NCBI GenBank assembly: GCA_021160155.1
Contig: JAGHDB010000292.1
Coordinates: 1-13,670, forward strand
DNA from: Bacteroidales bacterium
GTDB taxonomy: Bacteria; Bacteroidota; Bacteroidia; Bacteroidales; UBA12481
Direction of reading: 5' to 3'
Length of the DNA: 13,670 bases
Each line of letters begins with the position of its first letter. The first letter of the stretch is position 1. A program made the translations under genes and the position numbers. Below the pieces are notes generated by a model that was not told where the DNA came from, ran no database searches, and saw nothing but the letters and a program-made list of their open reading frames with translations. Positions 1 through 6,459 of the stretch are shown one piece after another.

Positions 1-135
1 CACATACCCCTCCCGGCCCGGCAACCCCTGCCTGCCAATAATAATAGAAGCATGTTTTGAAATAATGGCGTTTAACTGAACAATCGATGACCGTTCTTCA
101 ATCAGGACGAGGACACTTCCTATTCTCTTTTCCAT
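1..135 (-). CDS. TM1266-type iron-only hydrogenase system regulator, N-terminal part
   Basis: Partial gene running off the left edge; 45 codons are visible. The protein starts MEKRIGSVLVLIEERSS, continues with a VQLNAIISKH segment, and then IIIGRQGLPGREGYV. This pattern (MEKRIG..., a short helix 'LN.I.S...', then 'IIIGR.G.P.R') is what I recall for the small TM1266 family, ACT/NikR-like ferredoxin-fold proteins annotated as putative regulators of the [FeFe]-hydrogenase system and often encoded beside the maturases HydE, HydF and HydG. The start ATG has no clear Shine-Dalgarno sequence. A perfect Bacteroidota -7 element and a Rex-like operator lie about 90 bases upstream, so the gene, and any maturase genes beyond the edge, is probably redox-controlled. 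Family assignment is from memory of the N-terminal pattern; the C-terminal half cannot be seen. Confidence 0.75.
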   Translation of the reverse strand, partial: MEKRIGSVLVLIEERSSIVQLNAIISKHASIIIGRQGLPGREGYV

Positions 136-173
136 AAGAAATACTTTTGGATCAGTTTGTTTATGTCACCCAT
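120..173 (-). other. possible 17-codon upstream ORF overlapping the start of the hydrogenase regulator
   Basis: The leader of the TM1266-type gene holds an ATG-started frame encoding MGDINKLIQKYFLWKRE and a TAG stop. The stop lies 16 bases inside the regulator gene in another frame, so translation of the two could be coupled. A purine-rich GAGGAG directly abuts the ATG, which is too close for a normal ribosome binding site. The same frame stays open upstream to a stop at 246-248. It may be chance; the peptide resembles nothing I recognise. Confidence 0.25.
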
Positions 174-208
174 CTCCTCGATCAGAGTATACCCGGATCT
201 CAGAGCTA

Positions 209-226
209 TTGTTATTTTGTTAACAA
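209..226. promoter_or_regulatory. Rex-like operator between the hydrogenase regulator and the ABC importer
   Basis: The 18-bp sequence TTGTTATTTTGTTAACAA has perfectly complementary outer half-sites TTGTTA and TAACAA separated by six bases. This is the geometry of Rex operators (TTGTGA-N6-TCACAA in many bacteria, TTGTTA-N6-TAACAA variants in anaerobes). A rex gene lies 2.4 kb away. On the minus strand the operator directly follows and overlaps a perfect TAnnTTTG element, so bound Rex would block initiation towards the hydrogenase regulator. On the plus strand it covers the expected -33 region of the importer operon. Assignment to Rex is inference from pattern and context. Confidence 0.65.
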
Positions 227-231
227 AGATA
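224..231 (-). promoter_or_regulatory. -7 promoter element for the TM1266-type regulator
   Basis: Minus-strand TATCTTTG matches the Bacteroidota -7 consensus TAnnTTTG at every fixed position. Its last three bases are inside the Rex-like operator. The expected -33 region (around 251-255) is only T-rich, with no TTTG. Transcription would begin near position 217, giving a leader of roughly 80 bases. Confidence 0.5.
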
Positions 232-301
232 TTACTTTTTCTTCTTTAAAAAATTTTCTGAGGTCATTCTTTGTGTATTTTTATTCAAATTTTCATAACC
301 C

Positions 302-1273
302 ATGAGAACCGGGAAAATTTCCTTTTTACTCCTGTTTTTCTTTATCTCTCTGTTTGCATGCAGTAACAAGCATCATGACTCTCTTTCTTTTCGCGTGCTG
401 ACACTGAAAGGGCCGTCGGCCATCAGTATGATCCGATGGATTGATGAGATTCGAAGAATGCCCGATGGAACAATAGATATGGAAATCATGAATGAGCCCT
501 CCCAGGTTCGCAACCAAATACTGAAACACAAAGCGGATTTGGCTGTAGTACCTATGAATATGGCTTCGATTCTCTATAACCGTCAGACAGATTATCAATT
601 ACTTGCCGTACCCGTTTGGGGTACCCTTTATCTTTTCGGAAGCAAAAACCAGATAACCTGTTGGAATGATCTGAAAGGGAAAAGGGTATTTGTTATGGCG
701 CGGGGTATGACCCCGGATATTTTATTCCGTTATTTATTAACACGGCAAGGTCTGCAACCCGGTAAAGATGTAGCTTTGGATTACCGGTTCCCAACCCATA
801 TCGATCTGGCCAATGCTGCCATCGCCGGAAAAGCTCCTCTGGCTATTCTGTCAGAACCTCTGGTAAGCCTTGCCGTTTCACGTAATCCGCAATTGGTTCC
901 TTTGATCGATCTGAACCAGGCATGGGTGAACCAGAATTCCACGCATCAACCCATGCCTCAGACAGCACTGCTGGTCAGAAGTCAATTCGCTCAAGAACAT
1001 GCAGTAATATTGAAAAAATGGATTTTGGCGTTGAAACAATCGGCCCACTGGGTAAACAAACACCCCGAAGAAGCAGCTGCCCTGATAGTACAATACGGCA
1101 TCCTGCCCGATACCGCGTTAGCCCGGCAGGCTATACCCCGTTGCCACATCAGTTTTCAAAAAGCATCTGAAGTCTCAGAATCCATTTATCACTATCTTCG
1201 TATATTATTTGAATATGATCCCCGATCAATTGGGGGAAAGATACCGGATGATCACTTTATTTTCGCGAAATAG
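302..1273 (+). CDS. ABC transporter substrate-binding lipoprotein (NitT/TauT/SsuA-like)
   Basis: Solute-binding protein of an ABC importer, expected to be lipid-anchored outside the cytoplasmic membrane. Residues 1-20 form a lipoprotein signal: positive MRTGK, a long Leu/Phe stretch, and lipobox LFAC with Cys20 as the acylated residue. The mature part begins with the RVLTLKGPSAISM strand-loop, followed by a NEPSQVRNQILKHKADLAVV segment and 'PMNMASILYNR', the arrangement of type 2 periplasmic-binding proteins related to nitrate, taurine and thiamine-precursor binders. The length of 323 residues is normal. It is first in an operon with a permease (26-base overlap) and an ATPase, behind a Rex-like operator and divergent from a hydrogenase-system regulator. 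The ATG has no Shine-Dalgarno sequence, which is usual in Bacteroidota. The ligand cannot be told from sequence; NitT/TauT names in databases should not be read as substrate evidence. Confidence 0.85.
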   Translation: MRTGKISFLLLFFFISLFACSNKHHDSLSFRVLTLKGPSAISMIRWIDEIRRMPDGTIDMEIMNEPSQVRNQILKHKADLAVVPMNMASILYNRQTDYQLLAVPVWGTLYLFGSKNQITCWNDLKGKRVFVMARGMTPDILFRYLLTRQGLQPGKDVALDYRFPTHIDLANAAIAGKAPLAILSEPLVSLAVSRNPQLVPLIDLNQAWVNQNSTHQPMPQTALLVRSQFAQEHAVILKKWILALKQSAHWVNKHPEEAAALIVQYGILPDTALARQAIPRCHISFQKASEVSESIYHYLRILFEYDPRSIGGKIPDDHFIFAK

Positions 1274-2003
1274 ACGGGCTTCAATAGCTTCAGGAGTAGT
1301 TCTCCTGATTTTATGGGAACTGGTTGCGAGGATGATGGGATCAGCACAGATTCTTCCCGGTCCGGTCAGCACATTCAGATCTCTTGTTGAAATTATCGGT
1401 CAGGACGGTTTTTTACAATCTATCGGCCTGACTCTGTTAAGAGGATTAACAGGATTTATAGCAGCTTTTATTAGCGGGTTGCTGATCGGAATCCTTTCTG
1501 GTTATTCTGCTACTTTTGAAGCTGTTTTCAGACCCGTATTGGTTACGCTGCGTTCTACGCCGGTTGTAGCTATTATCCTTTTGGCCCTGATTTGGTTCAG
1601 GGTTGACCAGGTACCTGTTTTCATTGCTTTCCTGACAATGTTCCCGGTTTTAACACAGAATATCACAGAGGGCATTCGCCAAACCGATCCGGATCTTCTT
1701 GAGATGGCCCGGCTTTACCGGATCAACCCGGTCAGGGTATTTACAGGTATTCATCTTCCGGCACTTACACCTTACCTTTTCAGCGGCATCTCTACTGCCG
1801 TTGGTTTTGGATGGAGAGCGGTAATTATCGGTGAAGTATTGAGTCAGCCACGTTACGGTATCGGTTCCATGATGCAGGGTGCACAAAGCTACCTGTTGGT
1901 ATCCGAATTGATTGCCTGGACTTTTATTGCCGTTTCATTCAGTTATCTTTTTGAGCTTTTATTGATTCAATTTCGAAAAAGGATGATTCGCTGGAAACCA
2001 TGA
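1248..2003 (+). CDS. ABC transporter permease (BPD_transp_1 family, SsuC/TauC/ThiX-like)
   Basis: Membrane subunit of the importer, 251 residues with about six hydrophobic segments (roughly 12-28, 58-85, 92-116, 121-138, 178-197, 217-240). The EAA loop that docks onto the ATPase is visible near residues 152-172 (EMARLYRINPVRVF, then IHLPAL). I chose the ATG at 1248 because GGGGGAAAG stands 7 bases upstream as a good ribosome binding site and the protein then begins like its family. The frame could extend to a TTG at 1209, but that would lengthen the overlap with the lipoprotein gene from 26 to 65 bases. The stop overlaps the next gene's start as ATGA, so translation is probably coupled. Substrate unknown. 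Confidence 0.88.
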   Translation: MITLFSRNRRASIASGVVLLILWELVARMMGSAQILPGPVSTFRSLVEIIGQDGFLQSIGLTLLRGLTGFIAAFISGLLIGILSGYSATFEAVFRPVLVTLRSTPVVAIILLALIWFRVDQVPVFIAFLTMFPVLTQNITEGIRQTDPDLLEMARLYRINPVRVFTGIHLPALTPYLFSGISTAVGFGWRAVIIGEVLSQPRYGIGSMMQGAQSYLLVSELIAWTFIAVSFSYLFELLLIQFRKRMIRWKP

Positions 2004-2695
2004 TGAATATGAAACTTGATGAGATTGATTTTGCTTATCCGGGACAACAAATGGTATTGGATCATTTTTCTATGGAAGTCACACCGGGAACCATCACCTG
2101 TTTACTCGGGCCAAGCGGATGTGGCAAGACCACCTTGTTACATGTAATCGGGGGATTATTAAAGCCACAGAAAGGACATCTTCTGGGATTTGATCAGGAG
2201 GTAATGAGTTATATTTTTCAGGAAACACGAATTCTTCCCTGGAAAACTGCCCTGGATAATGTTGTTTTTCCTTTGCTGGATCTTATGCCGGTATTCCAGG
2301 CTGAAGAACTGGCCCGCGATTTACTGATCGAGATGGATATGAAAAATGAGATCAATCTCTTCCCCCATCAGCTGAGCGGCGGAATGAAACAACGGGTGGC
2401 CATTGCCAGGGCTTTTGCATATCCCTCAACCATGATCCTTATGGATGAAGCATTTACCGGATTGGATTCAAGCCTTAAACGCAACATCCTTAATAAATTT
2501 ATCAATACCTGGAAAAACAATCCCCGCACGGTTATCTGTGTAACGCATGATGTAGAAGAAGCAATGCTCCTGGCTCAGGAAATGATTATATTAGGCGGAT
2601 CTCCCCTGAAGATACTAAAACGATTCTCATTATCAGAGCTAAACGGGTCTGCAATCCACGGGAAGATAATGGAGTATCTTCATCAACCTTCCTGA
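2000..2695 (+). CDS. ABC transporter ATP-binding protein (SsuB/TauB-like)
   Basis: Cytoplasmic ATPase that powers the importer, 231 residues. All motifs are intact: Walker A GPSGCGKTT (37-45), Q-loop Gln74 in FQETRILPW, signature LSGGMKQR (125-132), Walker B MILMDEA (145-151), D-loop GLD (154-156) and the switch His183 in VTHD. FQE..LLPW and LSGGM.QR are typical of the nitrate/sulfonate/thiamine-precursor class. The start lies in an ATGA overlap with the permease; a second ATG follows immediately at 2003. The 3' end overlaps the convergent rex gene by 13 bases with no space for a terminator between them, so the two transcripts must run into each other. Confidence 0.92.
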   Translation: MMNMKLDEIDFAYPGQQMVLDHFSMEVTPGTITCLLGPSGCGKTTLLHVIGGLLKPQKGHLLGFDQEVMSYIFQETRILPWKTALDNVVFPLLDLMPVFQAEELARDLLIEMDMKNEINLFPHQLSGGMKQRVAIARAFAYPSTMILMDEAFTGLDSSLKRNILNKFINTWKNNPRTVICVTHDVEEAMLLAQEMIILGGSPLKILKRFSLSELNGSAIHGKIMEYLHQPS

Positions 2696-3324
2696 CACTC
2701 CCCTCTGTGCTTGACAAAATAGGCCACTTTTTCGATTGAAGTAATCATATCATACTCCTCCAGGCAGACATCTTCCGGAACATGAAGGGGAACCGTGGTG
2801 AAATTCAGAATCCCCTTAATACCCAGCTCGGCTAAAATAAGTGCAGTTGATTGTGCCTGATCTATCGGGACAGTCAGAACGGCGATTTGAATATTCTGCT
2901 CACGTATCATCCCCGGAAGCTCCTCCATAGAATAGCATTGAACACCTCCAAAAGCCCGTCCTATCTTTTCTTTTGCCACGTCAAAAGTTGCTACAATATG
3001 CAATTTCGGACGTCGCCCCTGAAGATAGGTAGTGACTGCCTGTCCGAAATTCCCCAGTCCGACCACCGCTACATTCATACCTGCAGGAGTATCGATTAAA
3101 TCACCGATGGCCTCTATCAGATCTTTTACATCATATCCTTTTCGCAACATGCTGCTAAAACCCATCAGCATCATGTCTCTTCTGACCTGCACGGCAGTAA
3201 TATGAAGCAGGCCGGCTAATTCATGAGAATAGATATGCGTTTTACCATCCGCAAGTGTTCCTAATAAAATTCGCCGGTATTTACTTAAACGTTCAACTGT
3301 CCGCTTGGGAAGATCCAATTTCAT
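2683..3324 (-). CDS. rex: redox-sensing transcriptional repressor Rex
   Basis: Rex senses the NADH/NAD+ ratio: NAD+ favours DNA binding and repression of fermentation and hydrogenase genes, and NADH releases it. The 213-residue product has an N-terminal winged helix (about 5-78), with the recognition region ITAVQVRRDMMLMGF (42-56), and a Rossmann fold with VAVVGLGNFG (85-94, GxGxxG) followed by Asp115 in ATFDV at the end of the second strand. The length matches the family (about 210). The frame stays open to an ATG at 3360 and a TTG at 3372, but the 3324 ATG gives the family N-terminus (lPKRTVERLSKYRR), and a promoter-like TAGGTTTG lies inside the longer version. It lies downstream of hydA, separated by a terminator, and is convergent with the importer operon. 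Two Rex-like operators occur in this window. Confidence 0.93.
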   Translation of the reverse strand: MKLDLPKRTVERLSKYRRILLGTLADGKTHIYSHELAGLLHITAVQVRRDMMLMGFSSMLRKGYDVKDLIEAIGDLIDTPAGMNVAVVGLGNFGQAVTTYLQGRRPKLHIVATFDVAKEKIGRAFGGVQCYSMEELPGMIREQNIQIAVLTVPIDQAQSTALILAELGIKGILNFTTVPLHVPEDVCLEEYDMITSIEKVAYFVKHRGECQEG

Positions 3325-3341
3325 ATTTGAATATTTTCCAT

Positions 3342-3372
3342 CAAACCTAATCAATCGCATATTGTTCTGCAA
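3342..3372 (-). promoter_or_regulatory. candidate rex promoter
   Basis: Minus-strand TAGGTTTG (3342-3349) matches the Bacteroidota -7 consensus TAnnTTTG, and TTG (3370-3372) lies 20 bases upstream as a -33 element. Initiation would fall 10-15 bases before the ATG at 3324. Together with the terminator just upstream, this suggests rex is transcribed separately from the hydrogenase operon. Confidence 0.5.
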
Positions 3373-3392
3373 TAGAGAATTGCAAAATCATG

Positions 3393-3427
3393 AAAAAAAG
3401 GGGAAACTCGCAAAAGCCTCCCCTTTT
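3393..3427 (-). terminator. Rho-independent terminator after hydA
   Basis: On the minus strand, 20 bases after the hydA stop, AAAAGGGGA pairs with TCCCCTTTT (9 bp) around a 14-base loop and runs directly into further T residues (seven in a row in all). The A tract before the stem gives it some symmetry, but only the minus strand has a gene ending here. Confidence 0.8.
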
Positions 3428-3447
3428 ATTTACCTGAAGTGATATAC

Positions 3448-5241
3448 CTAAAATCTCTCTCTTTCGGTATAATGTGTGTGCAGTAGTTGATGAGCCAGAT
3501 GGCTGTTTGGTGATCCGAGAAAATCTTCGTAAACCAACTGCACTTCAGGATTTTCGTGAGATTTCCGGATGGGAAGATTCTCATCTTCGCAGTAGATGGC
3601 TTTTGCACGCTTCTCGCGGATTTCAGGATTTGTCGGTATCGGTTGTCCGCCGCCACCCAGACATCCACCCGGACAAGCCATTATCTCAATAAAATGATAT
3701 TCGGATTTACCCTCTTTTACCGCCTGCATTACTTTTCGGGCATTGGCCAGACCATGCGCTACAACTGTACGTAATTCAACCCCTTCGAGAAAGTCCCATT
3801 CAGGTTGGCAACCTTCGATCTTTAATGTTGCTTCACGCACCCCCTCCATACCCCTGACCGGAACAACATTTAGATTATTAAAAGGCACTTCCCTTCCGGT
3901 CACTATTTCATAAACCGTACGGAGGGCAGCCTCCATGACTCCTCCCGTGACACCGAAAATGACACCCGCACCCGTTGATTCTCCCATAATGCTGTCATAA
4001 GGGGATTCATCCAGGTTCTGAAAATTGACCCCTGCCTGTTTGATCATCATACCTAACTCCCTGGTTGTCAATACATAATCTACGTCTTTGAATCCACTCG
4101 AACGCATTTCGGGACGATCCGCCTCATATTTCTTGGCCGTACAGGGCATAATAGATACGACAACCATACTTTCAGGTTTAATGCCTTTCTTCTGTGCGTA
4201 ATAGGTTTTAGCCAGGGCCCCGAACATTTGTTGAGGAGATTTACAGGAGGATACATGAGAGATGAAATCAGGATAAAAATGTTCGATAAATTTAATCCAT
4301 CCGGGTGAACAGGAGGTGGTCATCGGCAATTTGACCGAATCGTCTTTTTCTACCAGAACTTTCTTTAACCGGGTAAGCAATTCAGTTCCCTCCTCTATAA
4401 TGGTCAGGTCTGCTGTAAAATCGGTATCCAAAACCGAACTAAAACCCAGACGTTTTAAAGCAGTAACCAGGTTACCGGTTAACCGGGTTCCCGGTTCATA
4501 GCCCAATTCCTCTCCAATCGCCACGCGAACCGCCGGAGCCGTTTGTACTACAACAAATTTTTGCGGATCATTAATGGCATCCCATACTTCATCCACATAA
4601 TTCTTTTCAACCAATGCACCTACCGGGCATCGGTTCACGCACTGGCCACAATTGGTACAAATCACTTCAACCAATGGATGATCGAGGAATGTGGATATTT
4701 TTTGACGATCTCCTTTGTATGCCACTGTCAGTGCAGATACCCCCTGAATCTCGGCACAGGTTTTCACACACCGTTGACAACGGATGCATTTTGAATCATC
4801 CTTAATTATTGAAGGAGAGAGTTCATCAACCATGCCCAGGCGTCCTCCGACCAGATCAAGAAAGGCATGATCTCCAATCCGGTATTCACTGGCAAGATCC
4901 TGAAGTTCGCATTTGCCATTTTTATAACACTTGGTACAATCAGCATTGTGTTCTGACAACAATAATTCAATGATATGTTTGCGGGCCTGACGAACAAGCT
5001 TGCTGTTGGTACGAATCTCCATCCCTTCAGAAACCGGTGTGGCACACGAAGCTATCAGTGTTTTAGCCCCTACCTGTTCAACCACACATACGCGGCAATT
5101 ACCGGCAATGCATAAATCGGTATGATAACATAGGGTAGGAACCTTAAAATCCAGTTTTTTAGCCGCTTCAAGCACCGTTGTTCCGGCATCTACGGTTACC
5201 GGGATATCATTGATCTTCAGATTAACCTTATATTCTGACAT
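3448..5241 (-). CDS. hydA: [FeFe]-hydrogenase catalytic subunit (HydA/HndD type)
   Basis: Catalytic subunit that makes or oxidises H2, with electrons exchanged through HydB/HydC and NAD(H). The 597 residues hold, in order: a [2Fe-2S] domain with C38, C49, C52 and C66; a His-Cys3 [4Fe-4S] site (H98, C102, C105, C111); two [4Fe-4S] ferredoxin sites (C152/C155/C158/C162 and C195/C198/C201/C205); the H-cluster domain; and a C-terminal small-subunit-like region ending in the typical RKSHENPEV...AHQLLHTHY. H-cluster motifs are TSCSPGW (309-315), IMPCTAKKYE (364-373, C367) and EIMACPGGCLGGGGQP (519-534, C523 and C527). The first motif is unusual: the usual TSCCPxW has Ser312 where the [4Fe-4S] ligand Cys is expected, while C333 lies nearby in SSCKSP. 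It lacks the extra C-terminal [2Fe-2S] domain of Thermotoga HydA. It is last in hydCBA, 15 bases after hydB. Confidence 0.95.
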   Translation of the reverse strand: MSEYKVNLKINDIPVTVDAGTTVLEAAKKLDFKVPTLCYHTDLCIAGNCRVCVVEQVGAKTLIASCATPVSEGMEIRTNSKLVRQARKHIIELLLSEHNADCTKCYKNGKCELQDLASEYRIGDHAFLDLVGGRLGMVDELSPSIIKDDSKCIRCQRCVKTCAEIQGVSALTVAYKGDRQKISTFLDHPLVEVICTNCGQCVNRCPVGALVEKNYVDEVWDAINDPQKFVVVQTAPAVRVAIGEELGYEPGTRLTGNLVTALKRLGFSSVLDTDFTADLTIIEEGTELLTRLKKVLVEKDDSVKLPMTTSCSPGWIKFIEHFYPDFISHVSSCKSPQQMFGALAKTYYAQKKGIKPESMVVVSIMPCTAKKYEADRPEMRSSGFKDVDYVLTTRELGMMIKQAGVNFQNLDESPYDSIMGESTGAGVIFGVTGGVMEAALRTVYEIVTGREVPFNNLNVVPVRGMEGVREATLKIEGCQPEWDFLEGVELRTVVAHGLANARKVMQAVKEGKSEYHFIEIMACPGGCLGGGGQPIPTNPEIREKRAKAIYCEDENLPIRKSHENPEVQLVYEDFLGSPNSHLAHQLLHTHYTERERF

Positions 5242-5256
5242 CTGTAATAATTTATT

Positions 5257-6426
5257 TTAATGAATAATCTCTTCTTTATAATTTTTAATAATTGACACAA
5301 ACGGATTGGCTACCGACTGCCCCAATCCGCATTTGGCGGCAATTTTCATTGTTTTAGCCAATTTAACCAGTTCCCTGAGATAAGATGGCGGACGATCACC
5401 CTTCTTAACAGATTCAATTCCCTTAAGTAATTGCTGGCATCCTACACGGCATGGAGTACATTGACCACAAGATTCTTCAGTAAAAAACTCCAGGTAATTA
5501 TGAAGCACATTGTACATAGAGCGACTGCTATTGAACAACATCATGGATCCCCCGGTTGGAATGCCCTCATAACCGATAATGGTATTTGGAAAATCTTTAC
5601 GTGGGATGCATCCGCCCGAAGCACCTCCCACCTGTACCGCTTTGGTATCACCATCACCAAATTCATTCACAAAATCTTCCACGGTCATCCCCAGTTCCAA
5701 TTCATAAATCCCAGGTCTGGGAGTATCCCCTGAAATAGAAAAAACTTTTGAGCCACGCGAATCTTTCGTTCCCATCTCTTTGAATGCTTCAGGACCGATA
5801 CGACTGATCATGAAGGCATAAACCAGTGTTTCCACATTATTGATCACAGTGGGTTTGCCCAGATAACCCTGTACTGTCGGATAAGGAGGTTTGTTGCGCG
5901 GTTCTCCTCTTTTGCCTTCCATCGATTCAAAGAGAGCGCTCTCTTCACCACAAATATAAGCCCCGCTGCCGCTTCTCAAGCGAATCGTAAAATCCAGACC
6001 GATTTGCTTTAAACTCCGGTTAAAAATTTCAAGTTTCTCAGTCAGTTTCGGAATCAAGAAATTATACTCTCCCCTGAGGTATATGTATCCTTTCTTTGCG
6101 CCAATGGTATATGCACAAATTGCCATCCCTCCAAACACCTTCTCAGGAACCTGATCCAGTATTTCGCGGTCTTTAAAAGTACCCGGTTCACCCTCATCCG
6201 CGTTGCAAACAACATACTTCTCATCCTGTTCTTCATTTCTGGCCAGTTTCCATTTTAAACCGGTAGGGAAACCGGCACCCCCACGTCCTTTTAATCCCGA
6301 ATCGATCATATCCGATATAAGGTCATCCGGATCCCTGCTGAGAGCTTTCTCAACCACTTCGAACAGGTCGAATCCTTTTCTGCAAAAAATAATGTCTACA
6401 CGTTTGAGTTTATTGCATTCCATCAT
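5257..6426 (-). CDS. hydB: hydrogenase NADH-binding flavoprotein subunit, short NuoF-like (HydB/HndC core)
   Basis: Diaphorase subunit that binds FMN and NAD(H) and passes electrons to the hydrogenase subunit. Visible motifs are the glycine-rich GRGGAGFPTGLKW (47-59), the CNADEGEPGTFKDR stretch (74-87), GSGAYICGEESAL (153-165), and the [4Fe-4S] site C320/C323/C326 in ESCGQCTPCR plus C366. At 389 residues it is only the NuoF core. The N-terminal thioredoxin-like [2Fe-2S] domain and the C-terminal double [4Fe-4S] ferredoxin domain, both present in bifurcating HydB and HndC proteins, are absent, and there is no room for them: 33 bases separate it from hydC and 15 from hydA. This bears on whether the complex uses ferredoxin. 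It starts at a double ATG. Confidence 0.93.
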   Translation of the reverse strand: MMECNKLKRVDIIFCRKGFDLFEVVEKALSRDPDDLISDMIDSGLKGRGGAGFPTGLKWKLARNEEQDEKYVVCNADEGEPGTFKDREILDQVPEKVFGGMAICAYTIGAKKGYIYLRGEYNFLIPKLTEKLEIFNRSLKQIGLDFTIRLRSGSGAYICGEESALFESMEGKRGEPRNKPPYPTVQGYLGKPTVINNVETLVYAFMISRIGPEAFKEMGTKDSRGSKVFSISGDTPRPGIYELELGMTVEDFVNEFGDGDTKAVQVGGASGGCIPRKDFPNTIIGYEGIPTGGSMMLFNSSRSMYNVLHNYLEFFTEESCGQCTPCRVGCQQLLKGIESVKKGDRPPSYLRELVKLAKTMKIAAKCGLGQSVANPFVSIIKNYKEEIIH

Positions 6427-6459
6427 ATTCGATTTTCAATTAATTGTCATTAATAAATA

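Larger units (their letters stand above)
209..240 (+). promoter_or_regulatory. candidate promoter of the ABC importer operon
   Basis: Plus-strand TACTTTTT (233-240) matches TAnnTTTG except for the last base. A TTG (209-211) stands 21 bases upstream, as expected for a -33 element, and is the first three bases of the Rex-like operator. Transcription would start about 50 bases before the lipoprotein ATG. The match is weak and the region is AT-rich. Confidence 0.3.

Noticed and set aside
119..267. Frameshifted ~48-codon minus-strand gene upstream of the hydrogenase regulator
   Set aside because: It needs an assumed one-base error in an A-rich run, resembles no known protein, and overlaps the predicted promoter and operator; kept only as a note in the leader-peptide finding.
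1209..1247. Upstream TTG start extending the permease by 13 residues
   Set aside because: The ATG at 1248 has a strong purine-rich ribosome binding site at the right distance, and the extension adds polar residues unlike the family N-terminus.
3325..3372. Longer N-terminus for Rex (starts at 3360 or 3372)
   Set aside because: Family alignment from memory begins near the 3324 ATG, and a promoter -7 element falls inside the extension.
5431..5733. 100-codon plus-strand open frame inside hydB
   Set aside because: It lies entirely opposite a strongly conserved gene and resembles no protein family; treated as a coding shadow, like the other antisense frames in the window.
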